The notes under the pieces were generated by a model that was not told where the DNA came from, made no database searches, and saw nothing but the letters and a program-made list of their open reading frames with translations. From contig CAZSWV010000011.1 in NCBI GenBank assembly GCA_964611295.1, forward strand, positions 1 to 47,602: a DNA stretch of 47,602 nucleotides, written 5' to 3'. Source of the stretch: B73-G16 sp964611295. Lineage in GTDB: Bacteria; Desulfobacterota; B13-G15. This document shows, one piece after another, positions 25,174 to 34,187 of the stretch. Positions within the stretch are counted from its first letter, which is position 1. Every line of letters starts with the position of its first letter. Made by a program: the position numbers and the translations under genes.

Positions 25174-25754
25174 ACTTTGAAATAATAGCTGCAGGGATAG
25201 GAGGACAGGGGGTTTTATTTCTTACGCGAATTTTGTGTGAAGTCGCTCTCAAAAAAAAAGAACACGTGATTGCTTCTGAGGTTCATGGAATGAGCCAAAG
25301 AGGAGGTTCAGTGACGAGTCATGTCAAGATAGGTAACTTTAGAGGTCCTTTGATAAAACCAGGTAATGCAGATCTGTTGTTAGCTCTAGACTGGAAAGAA
25401 GGTCTGAGGAACCTGCATATGCTAAAAAGGGGGGGAAGGGCGGTCTTCAACGCTCCATTTAAATTTAAGATCCCTGCAACAGAAATATATTCGATAGATG
25501 CAACAGAATCCGCCCGTAGGTTAGGTGACATTCAACTTGCAAATCTGGTTATTTTAGGATATGCACTAAGTTTAAATGTTCTTCCTTTTAGGAGCGATGA
25601 AGTGAGAGATGTGGTACATATGTTATTACCAATTTCAAAAAAGGAGCTCGGACTTAAGGCGTTAGAGGCTGGATTTGAGGGAGTTATAATAACACCTGAA
25701 AGGAGGATAAGCTATAAGACATTAAAAGAAATTCTAAAAGGAGGTGTAACATGA
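25170..25754 (+). CDS. Indolepyruvate:ferredoxin oxidoreductase beta subunit (IorB)
   Basis: A 194-residue gamma-domain-type subunit: IAAGIGGQGVLFLTRIL at the N-terminus, then SEVHGMSQRGGSVTSHVKIG, both hallmark segments of IorB/PorG proteins that bind the CoA/2-oxoacid side. It starts with GTG overlapping the stop of the giant IorA gene (GTGA) and overlaps dctP by ATGA. Normal length shows that only the alpha subunit was remodelled. Confidence 0.93.
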   Translation: MNFEIIAAGIGGQGVLFLTRILCEVALKKKEHVIASEVHGMSQRGGSVTSHVKIGNFRGPLIKPGNADLLLALDWKEGLRNLHMLKRGGRAVFNAPFKFKIPATEIYSIDATESARRLGDIQLANLVILGYALSLNVLPFRSDEVRDVVHMLLPISKKELGLKALEAGFEGVIITPERRISYKTLKEILKGGVT

Positions 25755-26830
25755 AGTTAAAAGTTTTTGCTAAAACTTTGCCTCCCTTTTTTGTTTTATT
25801 TTTGTTGCTCTTTTTAACCCAAGGAATAGCGCAGGTAATAAAGTGGCGAGTTCAGTCCTTTTATCCCGGTGGGGCTCTCTATGACACTTTAGTCTCAAAA
25901 TACTTTGCTGATACAGTAAAGAAATTAAGCGGCGGCAGACTTGAAGTGATGACGTACGGCAGTGGGAGTTTGGTGCCTTTTGCTGAGACTTTGGACGCAG
26001 TGGGTAAGGGCGTTATCGAAGGGGCCATTTGGTGGCCTGCTTACGATACCGGTCGTGACATGACCGGGACCATATTCGGAGCTGACATCCCCTTTGGTTT
26101 TAACGGAGAGGAGTGGTTTGCGTGGTTTACCCAATATGGGGGGCTGGAATTGATGGAGGAACTTTACGGAAAGTGGAACATCAAGCCCATTGGTCCCCTA
26201 GTAGGAGGTCCTACCCAGATCTTCCTTCAACTTAAGAAGCCTGCGCGTTCCCTTAAAGACCTCAAAGGTAGGGTCATAAGGATTGTGGGGATAGAGGCTG
26301 AAGTAATGAAGGAGTTTGGCGTTAAGCCTATATCGCTTCCCGCTGGAGAGATCTACACGGCAATGGAACGCGGTACCATAGACGGCTTGGAATACGCCTC
26401 TCCCATCGACAACTTCAAGTTCGGTTTCCACGAGGTAGCCAAACACATATTGCTCCCCGGTTGGCACAGCACCACTGCAACGGCCTTCCTTATGGTGAAC
26501 AAGGACGTGTGGGCGAAGTTACCCGATGATCTGAAGTTCGTAGTGGAATCAGCTGCTTATAAGACCTTTTTGGCTCAGCGTGCCTATGAAATCCCAGAGT
26601 CCGCTAAAGCCATGCGGAAGTTGAAAGAGGCAGGTTGTACCATTACAAGGCTTTCGGATGCGGACCTTCAGGCTTTGGATGAAGCTGGTAAAAAGGTGCT
26701 TGACAGATACGCTTCCCAGAACCCCTTCTTTGCCAAAGTCTTGAAATCCATAATGGAATACAAAGCTTTGTTAAAGGAACTTGAACCTTTGACAAACGTA
26801 AGCTATAAGGTACAAGAACCCAAAAAATGA
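25751..26830 (+). CDS. TRAP transporter solute-binding protein (DctP), second system
   Basis: A 359-residue secreted receptor: signal peptide with hydrophobic run LPPFFVLFLLLFL and cleavage after GIAQ, then IKWRVQSFYPGGALYD, KLSGGRLEVMTYGSGSLVP, SLKDLKGRVIRIVG and EIYTAMERGTIDGLEY, all typical of the DctP family subset with the RxVG arginine that contacts a carboxylate. It overlaps iorB and dctQ by ATGA. Its ligand is probably the 2-hydroxy or 2-oxo acid handled by the LarA and Ior proteins of the same operon. Confidence 0.94.
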   Translation: MKLKVFAKTLPPFFVLFLLLFLTQGIAQVIKWRVQSFYPGGALYDTLVSKYFADTVKKLSGGRLEVMTYGSGSLVPFAETLDAVGKGVIEGAIWWPAYDTGRDMTGTIFGADIPFGFNGEEWFAWFTQYGGLELMEELYGKWNIKPIGPLVGGPTQIFLQLKKPARSLKDLKGRVIRIVGIEAEVMKEFGVKPISLPAGEIYTAMERGTIDGLEYASPIDNFKFGFHEVAKHILLPGWHSTTATAFLMVNKDVWAKLPDDLKFVVESAAYKTFLAQRAYEIPESAKAMRKLKEAGCTITRLSDADLQALDEAGKKVLDRYASQNPFFAKVLKSIMEYKALLKELEPLTNVSYKVQEPKK

Positions 26831-27339
26831 GGAAGCTCGATAAGTTTACGAACACTATAGACCTTCTCAGTACCTTGAGCGGTAAAGTTTCGGCTTTTGC
26901 ACTTATAGCCCTCATTGTCATTGTGAATGCGGGTGTAATAGCCAGAAGGGTTATAGGGACCCCCATAGCATGGGGATTTGATGTAAGTTACATGCTATGG
27001 GGGTTCCTTTTCATCATAGCTTCTGCGTGGGCTATGGCTAAGAAGGAGCACGTGACCCTTGATGTGCTGACCCAAAGGTTCTCAAGACGTACTAATGCCC
27101 TTTTGGAACTGGTCTTATACATTTGTGTGGGCCTTCCCGTACTTCTTGTGCTCTTCGTAAAGGGCTTCGGCTTCGCTTACACCTCTTTTATGCTTAAGGA
27201 AAAGGTACCTTCGCCCCCTTATCTCCCCATTTACCCTTTGAAGTTCAGTATCCCTGTAGGGATACTATTGCTTATCTTACAGACCTTAGCGAACCTTATA
27301 AGGACCATAGAAGATCTCCGTCCTGCAAGGAGTGAATGA
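26827..27339 (+). CDS. TRAP transporter small permease (DctQ), second system
   Basis: A 170-residue protein with four hydrophobic segments. WGFDVSYMLWGFLFIIASAWAMAKKEHVTLDVL contains the recognisable DctQ core (KKExHVxLDxL). It overlaps both dctP and dctM by ATGA. It links receptor and channel of the importer. Confidence 0.92.
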   Translation: MRKLDKFTNTIDLLSTLSGKVSAFALIALIVIVNAGVIARRVIGTPIAWGFDVSYMLWGFLFIIASAWAMAKKEHVTLDVLTQRFSRRTNALLELVLYICVGLPVLLVLFVKGFGFAYTSFMLKEKVPSPPYLPIYPLKFSIPVGILLLILQTLANLIRTIEDLRPARSE

Positions 27340-28661
27340 GGATGGCCCAGGTTTCTCCCTTATGGATGCTTGTGCCCCTTGTTGTCCTTGTACTTTTGGG
27401 GCATCCGGTAGGGCTGGTATTGGGCTGGGTGGGTCTTGTCTTCGGTATCCTCTTTTGGGGTCCCCAATTTTTGCCCATAATCGTGACCCGCTTTTTTGAG
27501 TTCCAAACCAATTACCTTTTGGTTTCCATACCTTTATTCGTATTCATGGGCAATGTCCTTGAGCGTTCCGGTATCGCCGATGGACTTTACGAATCGCTGA
27601 ACCGTATACTTGCCAAGGTAAGGGGTGGTCTTGCCTTAGCGACCATAGTTGTGGCAAGCGTCTTCGCGACGACTACGGGGGTCGTAAGCGCCTCCACAAC
27701 GAGCATCGGTTTAATAGCTTTACCCTCCATGATAAAAAGGGGATACGACCACAAGCTTGCCTCTGGGGTTGTAATGGCAGGAGGGTGTTTGGGGATCTTA
27801 ATTCCGCCAAGCATCATGTTAGTGGTAGTAGGAGCGTGGGCCCAGCTTTCAGTGGGAAGGTTATACCTCGGTGCCTTTATACCTGGCTTCCTTTTGGCAG
27901 GCATTTACATGTGTTATATCTGGCTCAGGTGTAAGATGAAACCCGAGCTTGCCCCCATCTTTGTCCCCGAAAAGGAAGGGAAGGGCAGAGAGATCAAGGC
28001 GTTGCTTTTCAACCTCATACCGCCCTTGGTTTTGATATTTGCAGTACTTGGGACCATAGTAATAGGGGTGGCTACTCCAACCGAAGCAGCAGGTGTAGGG
28101 GCACTGGGCAGCCTTATAATCGCAGCCTTGAAAAGACGTCTCACATGGTCTGACTTCCTTGAGGCATGTTATAGGACTGTAAGGCTTTGCGGCATAATCG
28201 CCCTTATAGCGTGTGGAGCCCTTACCTTTGCAAGCGCTTTTCTCGGGCTAGGGGGCGATAGGGTGGTAGAGGAGCTTTTGCTCGGACTTGGGCTTGGCAA
28301 ATACGGGGTCTTGACAGTGATGATGGCCTGTTTATTGCTTATGGGTTGCTTTATGGATTGGTTTGAGATACTCGTGATCACTATTCCCATCTTCTTTCCT
28401 ATAGCGCAAAGGCTTGGTTTTGATCCTATATGGTACGGGGTTTTGGTCTCAGTCAACCTCCAAATGTCCTTTTTGACTCCTCCATATGGTCTGGCGTTGT
28501 TTTATCTAAAGGGACTTTCGGCCATTGTGGCCCCAGAGGTACAAACAGATGATATCATCAAGGGTGCGGTTCCCTTTGTCCTTTTGGTTTGCCTTTGCAT
28601 AGTGCTTTTGATCCTCTTCCCACAACTTGTGCTTTGGCTTCCTCATAAGCTAATGAGGTAA
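27336..28661 (+). CDS. TRAP transporter large permease (DctM), second system
   Basis: A 441-residue multi-span permease with SIPLFVFMGNVLERSGIADGLYE, TTGVVSASTTSIGLIALPSMIKRGYDHKLASG, GILIPPSIMLVVVG and ATPTEAAGVGA. It is the Na+-coupled transport subunit. A second ATG lies two codons inside (27342); the first gives ATGA overlap with dctQ and is preferred. It is followed by the second LarA-family gene after 4 nt. Confidence 0.95.
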   Translation: MRMAQVSPLWMLVPLVVLVLLGHPVGLVLGWVGLVFGILFWGPQFLPIIVTRFFEFQTNYLLVSIPLFVFMGNVLERSGIADGLYESLNRILAKVRGGLALATIVVASVFATTTGVVSASTTSIGLIALPSMIKRGYDHKLASGVVMAGGCLGILIPPSIMLVVVGAWAQLSVGRLYLGAFIPGFLLAGIYMCYIWLRCKMKPELAPIFVPEKEGKGREIKALLFNLIPPLVLIFAVLGTIVIGVATPTEAAGVGALGSLIIAALKRRLTWSDFLEACYRTVRLCGIIALIACGALTFASAFLGLGGDRVVEELLLGLGLGKYGVLTVMMACLLLMGCFMDWFEILVITIPIFFPIAQRLGFDPIWYGVLVSVNLQMSFLTPPYGLALFYLKGLSAIVAPEVQTDDIIKGAVPFVLLVCLCIVLLILFPQLVLWLPHKLMR

Positions 28662-28665
28662 AGCC

Positions 28666-29904
28666 GTGAAGGAGGTAAGGCTACATCAGTTCCCTTGGAG
28701 CGTGAAAGAGGGTGAGCTCTCCCTCTTTTTCCCTGATAGATGGGAGGTGAAGGTATGCGAAATATCAGGGGCAAAAAAGCAAAAGTTAAGTCAAGAAGAG
28801 ATAAGGTCACGCTTGTCTAAGCCTCTTAGCGGTTCTTCAATCCGTGAGATGGCAAGAGGTAAGGGCGAGGCGGTGATAATATTTGACGATATGTCCCGAA
28901 TAACGCCGGTTAAGGAGGTCCTGCCCTTTATACTTGAGGAGCTAGAAGCTGTAGGGATGACCCCAAAGGACATAACCTTTGTCTCAGCCCTAGGTGCACA
29001 TGGGGCTATGGACAGGACTGATTTCGTTAGAAAGCTCGGAGAGGAGGTGGTTTCCAACTATCCCGTTTACAACCATAACCCCTTCGATGGTTGCGTATGT
29101 TTAGGGAAGACCAAGAATGGGACGCCTTTGTCCTTCAACCAAGAAGTGGTGGAGGCAGGGTTCAAGATCGGAATAGGGGCTATCGTCCCACATTTGATGA
29201 CGGGTCTAAGCGGAGGCGGTAAGATCCTCTTGCCGGGTGTTGCGGCTTTTGAGACCATTGAGGCCTTCCACCGCCATGGAGGAAGGCTAAAGGAAAGGTT
29301 AAGTGGCGGTTTTGTCCCTCAGGATCTCTTAAAGGACAACCCCTTACTTGAGGACATCGAAGAGGCCGTTTTTAAGGTCGGACTAAACCTTAAGGTGGAC
29401 GTGCTTCTGAACGCAAAAGGTGAGATATGCGAAATATTTGTAGGCCATCCGGCAAAGATAAGGGAGATGGAGGTAAAAGAAGCCCTTTTCCATTACAAGG
29501 CACCGGCCATGGAAGCAGACATAGTAGTGGCAAATGTATTCTCTAAGGCAAATGAAGGGGAAATAGGGGTGGTCACGTGTTTATCATGTGTGAATAAAAC
29601 GGGAGGGGATTTGGTACTCATTTGTAACGTCAAGGAGGGACATGTCGTCCATTACCTTATGGGTACCTTTGGTAGGAGATCCAGGACAAGGCTTAAATTG
29701 ACTGTTAGGACGCCAGATTACGTGAGAAACGTTTTGGTCTTCACGGAATACCCTGAGGAGTCCTTAAGGGACTATTTCGAAGAACCAGAAAAGGTCCTGT
29801 TTTTCACCAGATGGGAAGAGCTCCTCTCCTTCCTTGAGGAGAGGTATCCAGGAACGGCTACTGTAGCAGTTTACCCCAGCGCCGATATCCATTACCTCTG
29901 TTGA
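28666..29904 (+). CDS. LarA-family (DUF2088) nickel-pincer-type 2-hydroxyacid racemase homologue, second copy
   Basis: A 412-residue LarA homologue starting at GTG. DDMSRITP near residue 74, ALGAHG near 107, and PHLMTGLSGGGKILLPG near 175 keep the Arg, His and SGGxK lysine for the nickel-pincer cofactor; FHRHG supplies a candidate nickel His. It closes the operon, 4 nt after dctM. It is clearly diverged from the copy at 19497-20801. It likely isomerises an alpha-hydroxy acid imported by the TRAP system; substrate not known. Confidence 0.87.
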   Translation: MKEVRLHQFPWSVKEGELSLFFPDRWEVKVCEISGAKKQKLSQEEIRSRLSKPLSGSSIREMARGKGEAVIIFDDMSRITPVKEVLPFILEELEAVGMTPKDITFVSALGAHGAMDRTDFVRKLGEEVVSNYPVYNHNPFDGCVCLGKTKNGTPLSFNQEVVEAGFKIGIGAIVPHLMTGLSGGGKILLPGVAAFETIEAFHRHGGRLKERLSGGFVPQDLLKDNPLLEDIEEAVFKVGLNLKVDVLLNAKGEICEIFVGHPAKIREMEVKEALFHYKAPAMEADIVVANVFSKANEGEIGVVTCLSCVNKTGGDLVLICNVKEGHVVHYLMGTFGRRSRTRLKLTVRTPDYVRNVLVFTEYPEESLRDYFEEPEKVLFFTRWEELLSFLEERYPGTATVAVYPSADIHYLC

Positions 29905-29934
29905 TCCCCCAAAAGAATAGGTTGCAAAATACCG

Positions 29935-29963
29935 TTGACGTTAGGGGGTCAAAGTGATATTAG
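29935..29963 (+). promoter_or_regulatory. Promoter of metK-ahcY
   Basis: -35 TTGACG (29935-29940), 17-nt spacer, -10 TATTAG (29958-29963). The transcript would have a leader of about 25 nt, so there is no room for a SAM riboswitch. Confidence 0.65.
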
Positions 29964-29994
29964 GAAGCATCTAAATGGAAGAGGAGGCGCGGCT

Positions 29995-31158
29995 ATGCCC
30001 ATGAAGAGGTATCTTTTCACTTCGGAATCCGTCACCGAAGGACATCCTGACAAGATCGCCGATCAAATCGCAGATGCCATCCTGGATGCCATTCTCGAGA
30101 AGGACCCTTTTGCAAGGGTAGCCTGTGAGTGCCTGGTGACTACAGGGCTTGTCTTTATCGCAGGGGAGATAACCACGGAATGTTATGTAGAGATGCCGGA
30201 GATCGCACGTCAGACCATAAGGGAGATAGGGTATGTGGATGCTAGCTATGGTTTTGATTGGCAGACCTGTGGTGTCATAACCTCTATAGACCAACAGTCC
30301 CCTGACATAGCTCGTGGTGTTGTGGGAAGGGAAAATCACGAAATAGGCGCAGGCGATCAAGGGATAATGTTCGGATATGCCTGCGATGAGACCCCGGAGC
30401 TCATGCCTTTGCCTATAACCCTTGCCCATAAGCTTGCCAGAAGGTTGGCTGAGGTGAGGAAAAAGGGGATCCTTGACTTCCTCCGTCCAGACGGTAAGAC
30501 CCAGGTAACTGTGGAGTACGTGGACGGCCGGCCAGTTAGGGTAGACGCAGTGGTAATAGCTGCTCAGCATCACCCTCATGTACCTTACAGCACCTTGAAG
30601 GAGGGGATAATAGAGGAGGTGATAAAAAAGGTGATACCGCCACATATGCTGGACCATCGGACCCGCTTTTACATTAACACGACCGGGAGGTTTGTGATCG
30701 GTGGTCCGCTTGCAGACTGTGGATTGACAGGTAGGAAAAACATAGTGGACACCTACGGGGGGGCAGGGCACCATGGTGGAGGGTCCTTTTCTGGAAAGGA
30801 CCCTACAAAGGTCGACCGTTCAGCCTCCTACATGGCACGCTATGTTGCCAAGAACATCGTAGCAGCAGGTTTGGCTAAGAAGTGCGAGGTTCAAGTAGCT
30901 TACACCATAGGAGAGCCCCATCCCATTTCCTTGATGATCGACACCTATGGGACAGGGGTCGTACCTACCGATGAGATCGCTAGGGTTGTGAGGGAACTTT
31001 TCGACTTCCGTCCGGGTAGGATCATAGAGTACTTGAACTTACGGCGTCCTATATACAAAAAGACCGCTTGTTATGGACACTTCGGCAGAGAGGAGCCTGA
31101 ATTCACTTGGGAAAGGACAGATAGGGTAGATGAACTAAGGGAGGCCTTTGGCATATGA
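29995..31158 (+). CDS. metK: S-adenosylmethionine synthase (methionine adenosyltransferase)
   Basis: A 387-residue enzyme that makes S-adenosylmethionine from methionine and ATP. RYLFTSESVTEGHPDKIADQI, GAGDQGIMFGYACDETPE, and GGGSFSGKDPTKVDRS are the three classic MetK signatures. The chosen ATG has GAGGAGG seven nt upstream; a longer frame from TTG 29935 would begin inside the promoter. It overlaps ahcY by ATGA, so synthesis of SAM and removal of S-adenosylhomocysteine are coupled. Confidence 0.98.
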   Translation: MPMKRYLFTSESVTEGHPDKIADQIADAILDAILEKDPFARVACECLVTTGLVFIAGEITTECYVEMPEIARQTIREIGYVDASYGFDWQTCGVITSIDQQSPDIARGVVGRENHEIGAGDQGIMFGYACDETPELMPLPITLAHKLARRLAEVRKKGILDFLRPDGKTQVTVEYVDGRPVRVDAVVIAAQHHPHVPYSTLKEGIIEEVIKKVIPPHMLDHRTRFYINTTGRFVIGGPLADCGLTGRKNIVDTYGGAGHHGGGSFSGKDPTKVDRSASYMARYVAKNIVAAGLAKKCEVQVAYTIGEPHPISLMIDTYGTGVVPTDEIARVVRELFDFRPGRIIEYLNLRRPIYKKTACYGHFGREEPEFTWERTDRVDELREAFGI

Positions 31159-32483
31159 AGGCCTTTGAGGTAAAAGACCTCTCCTTGAAGGAGGAAGGCC
31201 GGGGTAAGGTAGAATGGGCAGGCGGTAAGATGCCCGTGTTGGGCCTTTTGCGAGAGGAGTTCTCACAGGAGAAGCCCCTTTCTGGTATAAGGGTTTCGGC
31301 TTGTCTTCACGTGACGCCAGAGACCGCCCAGTTGGTGATCACCTTGAAGGCCGCAGGTGCTGACGTCTTGCTCTGTGCCTCAAATCCCCTTTCGACCCAG
31401 GACGAGGTCGCTGCTTATTTGGTATCCGAATGGGGTGTAAAGGTATATGCGATAAGAGGTGAGGACGAATTCACCTATTATGACCACATAAAAGAAGCCA
31501 TATCCCATATGCCGGCCATTATCCTCGACGACGGTGGTGATCTAACAAGCCAGGTTCACCTATTAGGCCTTGGGAGGCTTGACGAGCTTAAGGAGCCCAT
31601 AAGGACTTGGGCCAAAAGTCTAAGCCAGGAGGGAAGGGAAAGGTTAGTCTCTGGCATTATAGGGGGTACCGAGGAGACGACCACCGGAGTGTTAAGGCTT
31701 CGGGAGATGGAGAGGGAAGGTGTCCTTTTGTTCCCTGTAATTGCAGTGAACAACGCTTATACCAAGTACCTTTTTGACAACCGTTACGGAACAGGGCAAA
31801 GCACTTTGGATGGGATAATGAGGGCTACCAACCGTCTGCTCGCGGGGTCGGTGTTTGTAGTGTGTGGCTATGGATGGTGTGGTCGAGGTATAGCTATGAG
31901 GGCCAGAGGGATGGGGGCAAGGGTTATAGTTACGGAGGTCGATCCCATAAGGGCCCTTGAGGCAGTAATGGACGGCTTTGAGGTTATGCCTTTAGAGAAG
32001 GCATCGCCTCTAGGGGATTTTTTTGTCACAGCTACTGGTAACTACAAAGTCATAAGAAGGGAACACATAGCAAGGATGAAGGACGGAGCTGTGTTGGCCA
32101 ACGCAGGGCATTTCAACGTAGAGATAGACCTCGAAGCCCTTGAGGAGATGGCCTCGGAAAAAAGGGGACCAAGAGAGGGGGTCACCCAGTACGTAATGCC
32201 AGATGGCAGGCGGATAAACCTACTTGGGGAGGGAAGGCTGGTGAACTTGGCCTGTGCCGAAGGGCATCCGCCTGATGTCATGGACATGAGCTTTTCCAAC
32301 CAAGCCCTAAGCTGTGTGTTCCTTTTAACGAGGAGGAAGGAACTTGAAAACAAGGTCTACGATGTCCCCCGGGAGATAGATATAAGGGTAGCTCATTTGA
32401 AGCTTAAGGCCTTAGGTATCGAGATAGACCAACTTACCCCCGAGCAAAGGAAGTACTTGGAAAGTTGGACACTAGGTACTTAA
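31155..32483 (+). CDS. ahcY: Adenosylhomocysteinase
   Basis: A 442-residue NAD-dependent S-adenosylhomocysteine hydrolase. Motifs: CLHVTPETAQLVITLKAAGADV, IILDDGGDLT, GGTEETTTGVLRL, NNAYTKYLFDNRYGTGQS and the NAD loop CGYGWCGRGIA near residue 235. It recycles the inhibitory by-product of SAM-dependent methylation. ATGA overlap with metK. The 3' end overlaps the convergent ABC-class ATPase gene by 12 nt. Confidence 0.97.
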   Translation: MKAFEVKDLSLKEEGRGKVEWAGGKMPVLGLLREEFSQEKPLSGIRVSACLHVTPETAQLVITLKAAGADVLLCASNPLSTQDEVAAYLVSEWGVKVYAIRGEDEFTYYDHIKEAISHMPAIILDDGGDLTSQVHLLGLGRLDELKEPIRTWAKSLSQEGRERLVSGIIGGTEETTTGVLRLREMEREGVLLFPVIAVNNAYTKYLFDNRYGTGQSTLDGIMRATNRLLAGSVFVVCGYGWCGRGIAMRARGMGARVIVTEVDPIRALEAVMDGFEVMPLEKASPLGDFFVTATGNYKVIRREHIARMKDGAVLANAGHFNVEIDLEALEEMASEKRGPREGVTQYVMPDGRRINLLGEGRLVNLACAEGHPPDVMDMSFSNQALSCVFLLTRRKELENKVYDVPREIDIRVAHLKLKALGIEIDQLTPEQRKYLESWTLGT

Positions 32484-34187
32484 CTGCCTGACCTTGAGGG
32501 TCCTCATGCGATTTATAGCAGCAGCTACCTCAAAGATACGAGGAAGGGCAAGGTTGCCCATCTTGAGGGGAGAGAGGCAATCGAGCCCTTTTTGTTCTAC
32601 TTCTTCCATAAGGTCCTCAAGGCCTTTGCGAAGCGAACGCCTCCCGTCTGCATAGAGCCTACCGTATCGATACATCATCAGTCCTATGCACCTTGTTTGG
32701 GATTCGTCAACCAGTTGTTCCACATAAGATAGGTCTATGATTGTCTTGCCGAAGACCACGGCCCTCATGCCCTTTGCTTCCATCTTTGGTCGTCCTGCCA
32801 GGGCCTCTGTGAAGGATTCTGGTAGGGGTATCCTCGGGGTAATGGGGCCAAAGGACTCCCCGCCTTCATCCCTGCGTCTTGAGGTGTATTTTCGGGCTAC
32901 TTCCTTGGCCTTTTCGGTTACACACTTAGGCCTGAAGTTGTCCATCATGATGACTGTATCGGCTACCTCGAAGTAGTCTCCAGATCCGCCCATTACTAAG
33001 ATGGAAGATACTCCGTGTTCGAGGTATAGCTTCCTCACCTTGTCCACAAAGGGGGTTATGGGTTCTTTCTCCTTTGGGACTAGTGCCTGCATCCTTTCAT
33101 CGCGGATCATGAAGTTAGTGGCAGAGGTGTCTTCGTCCACCAGCAAGACTCGTGCTCCGACCTCAAGGGCTTCCATGATGTTTGCCGCTTGAGAGGTGGA
33201 GCCGGAGGCGTCTTCGGTGCTGAAGGCCTTTGTATCCTTGCCTAGTGGTAGCCCTGATATGAAGGGGCTTATGTCCACCTTTTCCACATAACGTCCGTCT
33301 TCGGCACGGATCTTAACGGCTCGTCTGTCAGTTATGACCAGTTCCCTTCCGTCGCCTGGGATGTGGTTGTAGACACCTAGTTGAAGGGCTTCAAGCAGGG
33401 TGGTCTTTCCGTGGAACCCGCCACCTACTATGAGGGTGACACCTTTGGGTATGCCCATGCCTTTGACAAGGCCTCTATTGGGCAACTCCACGAAGACCTC
33501 AAGTTCAGGGGGGACCTCAAGGGGGATGACGTCCTTTTCACGAGGACGATCGTCCACACCGCTTCGGCGTGGTAAAATGGACCCCTCGGCCAGAAAGGCT
33601 ACAAGGCCCTTTTCCTCAAGCAACTCCCTAAGGGCTTCTTGGTCCTCATAAAGCTCCACATGCCGGGACAAGGCGTACAGGTCTATGGAATCCGAAAGGA
33701 GGCTTTCTTTTACTATCTTCGGCAGTTCCTCGAAGAACATGGCCTCGGCCTCATGGGCCAAAATGGTCCTCCCTTCGCTCGGCAAACCCATGAAAAACCT
33801 CACTTCGAGCCAACCGTCGCTTATACACACAGAGGTCCTTTCTAGGATCCTTTGCCCCCCTGCGTCAATGTCTATGAGGCCGCTTTTGCCTGTGCCCCTT
33901 TTGCCCTTTGAAAACCTTTTGGCAGAAAGCTTAAACTGCCGGCCCAAAAAGTCCCTAAAGGCAATGGCCCGCACCTTATGTGACCAATAATGAGGCGCAA
34001 AGCCGGTCTCCCTAAGGGGTATGAGTACCCTTACACGAGAGGGAGGGGCAAAAGGGTCAGCCTGCGCATGGTCTACGGAAAGCCTAAAGTAACCGAGGTT
34101 ATAAAGGCCTTCGATTTCTTTGTAAGCTTTGTAACCTCTTCTATTTAGCCGCTTGAGGGTTTTCTTCAGATCCGTACCATCCTTCAT
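32472..34187 (-). CDS. Predicted ATPase of the ABC class (PF09818-like), function unknown
   Basis: About 571 residues from the ATG at 34187, which overlaps the radA stop by ATGA; a longer frame from 34388 would only run antiparallel through radA codons in another frame. Visible: Walker A GGGFHGKTTLLEALQLG near residue 250, GREL/KIRAEDGRYVEKVDISPFI, SGSTSQAANIMEALEVG (signature-like), Walker B-like ARVLLVDEDTSATNFMIRD near 345 and SILVMGGSGDYFEVADTVIMMD. This is the conserved, cytoplasmic ABC_ATPase family with no transport domain; biochemical role unproven. Coupling to radA hints at nucleic-acid metabolism. Confidence 0.85.
   Translation of the reverse strand: MKDGTDLKKTLKRLNRRGYKAYKEIEGLYNLGYFRLSVDHAQADPFAPPSRVRVLIPLRETGFAPHYWSHKVRAIAFRDFLGRQFKLSAKRFSKGKRGTGKSGLIDIDAGGQRILERTSVCISDGWLEVRFFMGLPSEGRTILAHEAEAMFFEELPKIVKESLLSDSIDLYALSRHVELYEDQEALRELLEEKGLVAFLAEGSILPRRSGVDDRPREKDVIPLEVPPELEVFVELPNRGLVKGMGIPKGVTLIVGGGFHGKTTLLEALQLGVYNHIPGDGRELVITDRRAVKIRAEDGRYVEKVDISPFISGLPLGKDTKAFSTEDASGSTSQAANIMEALEVGARVLLVDEDTSATNFMIRDERMQALVPKEKEPITPFVDKVRKLYLEHGVSSILVMGGSGDYFEVADTVIMMDNFRPKCVTEKAKEVARKYTSRRRDEGGESFGPITPRIPLPESFTEALAGRPKMEAKGMRAVVFGKTIIDLSYVEQLVDESQTRCIGLMMYRYGRLYADGRRSLRKGLEDLMEEVEQKGLDCLSPLKMGNLALPRIFEVAAAINRMRTLKVRQLST

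Noticed and set aside
29904..29994. SAM riboswitch before metK
   Set aside because: The predicted leader is about 25 nt, too short, and no riboswitch-like helices are visible.
29971..30774. Long open frame antisense to metK (267 codons, minus strand)
   Set aside because: Lies wholly within metK, whose motifs are unmistakable; the translation has no family features and no ribosome-binding site.
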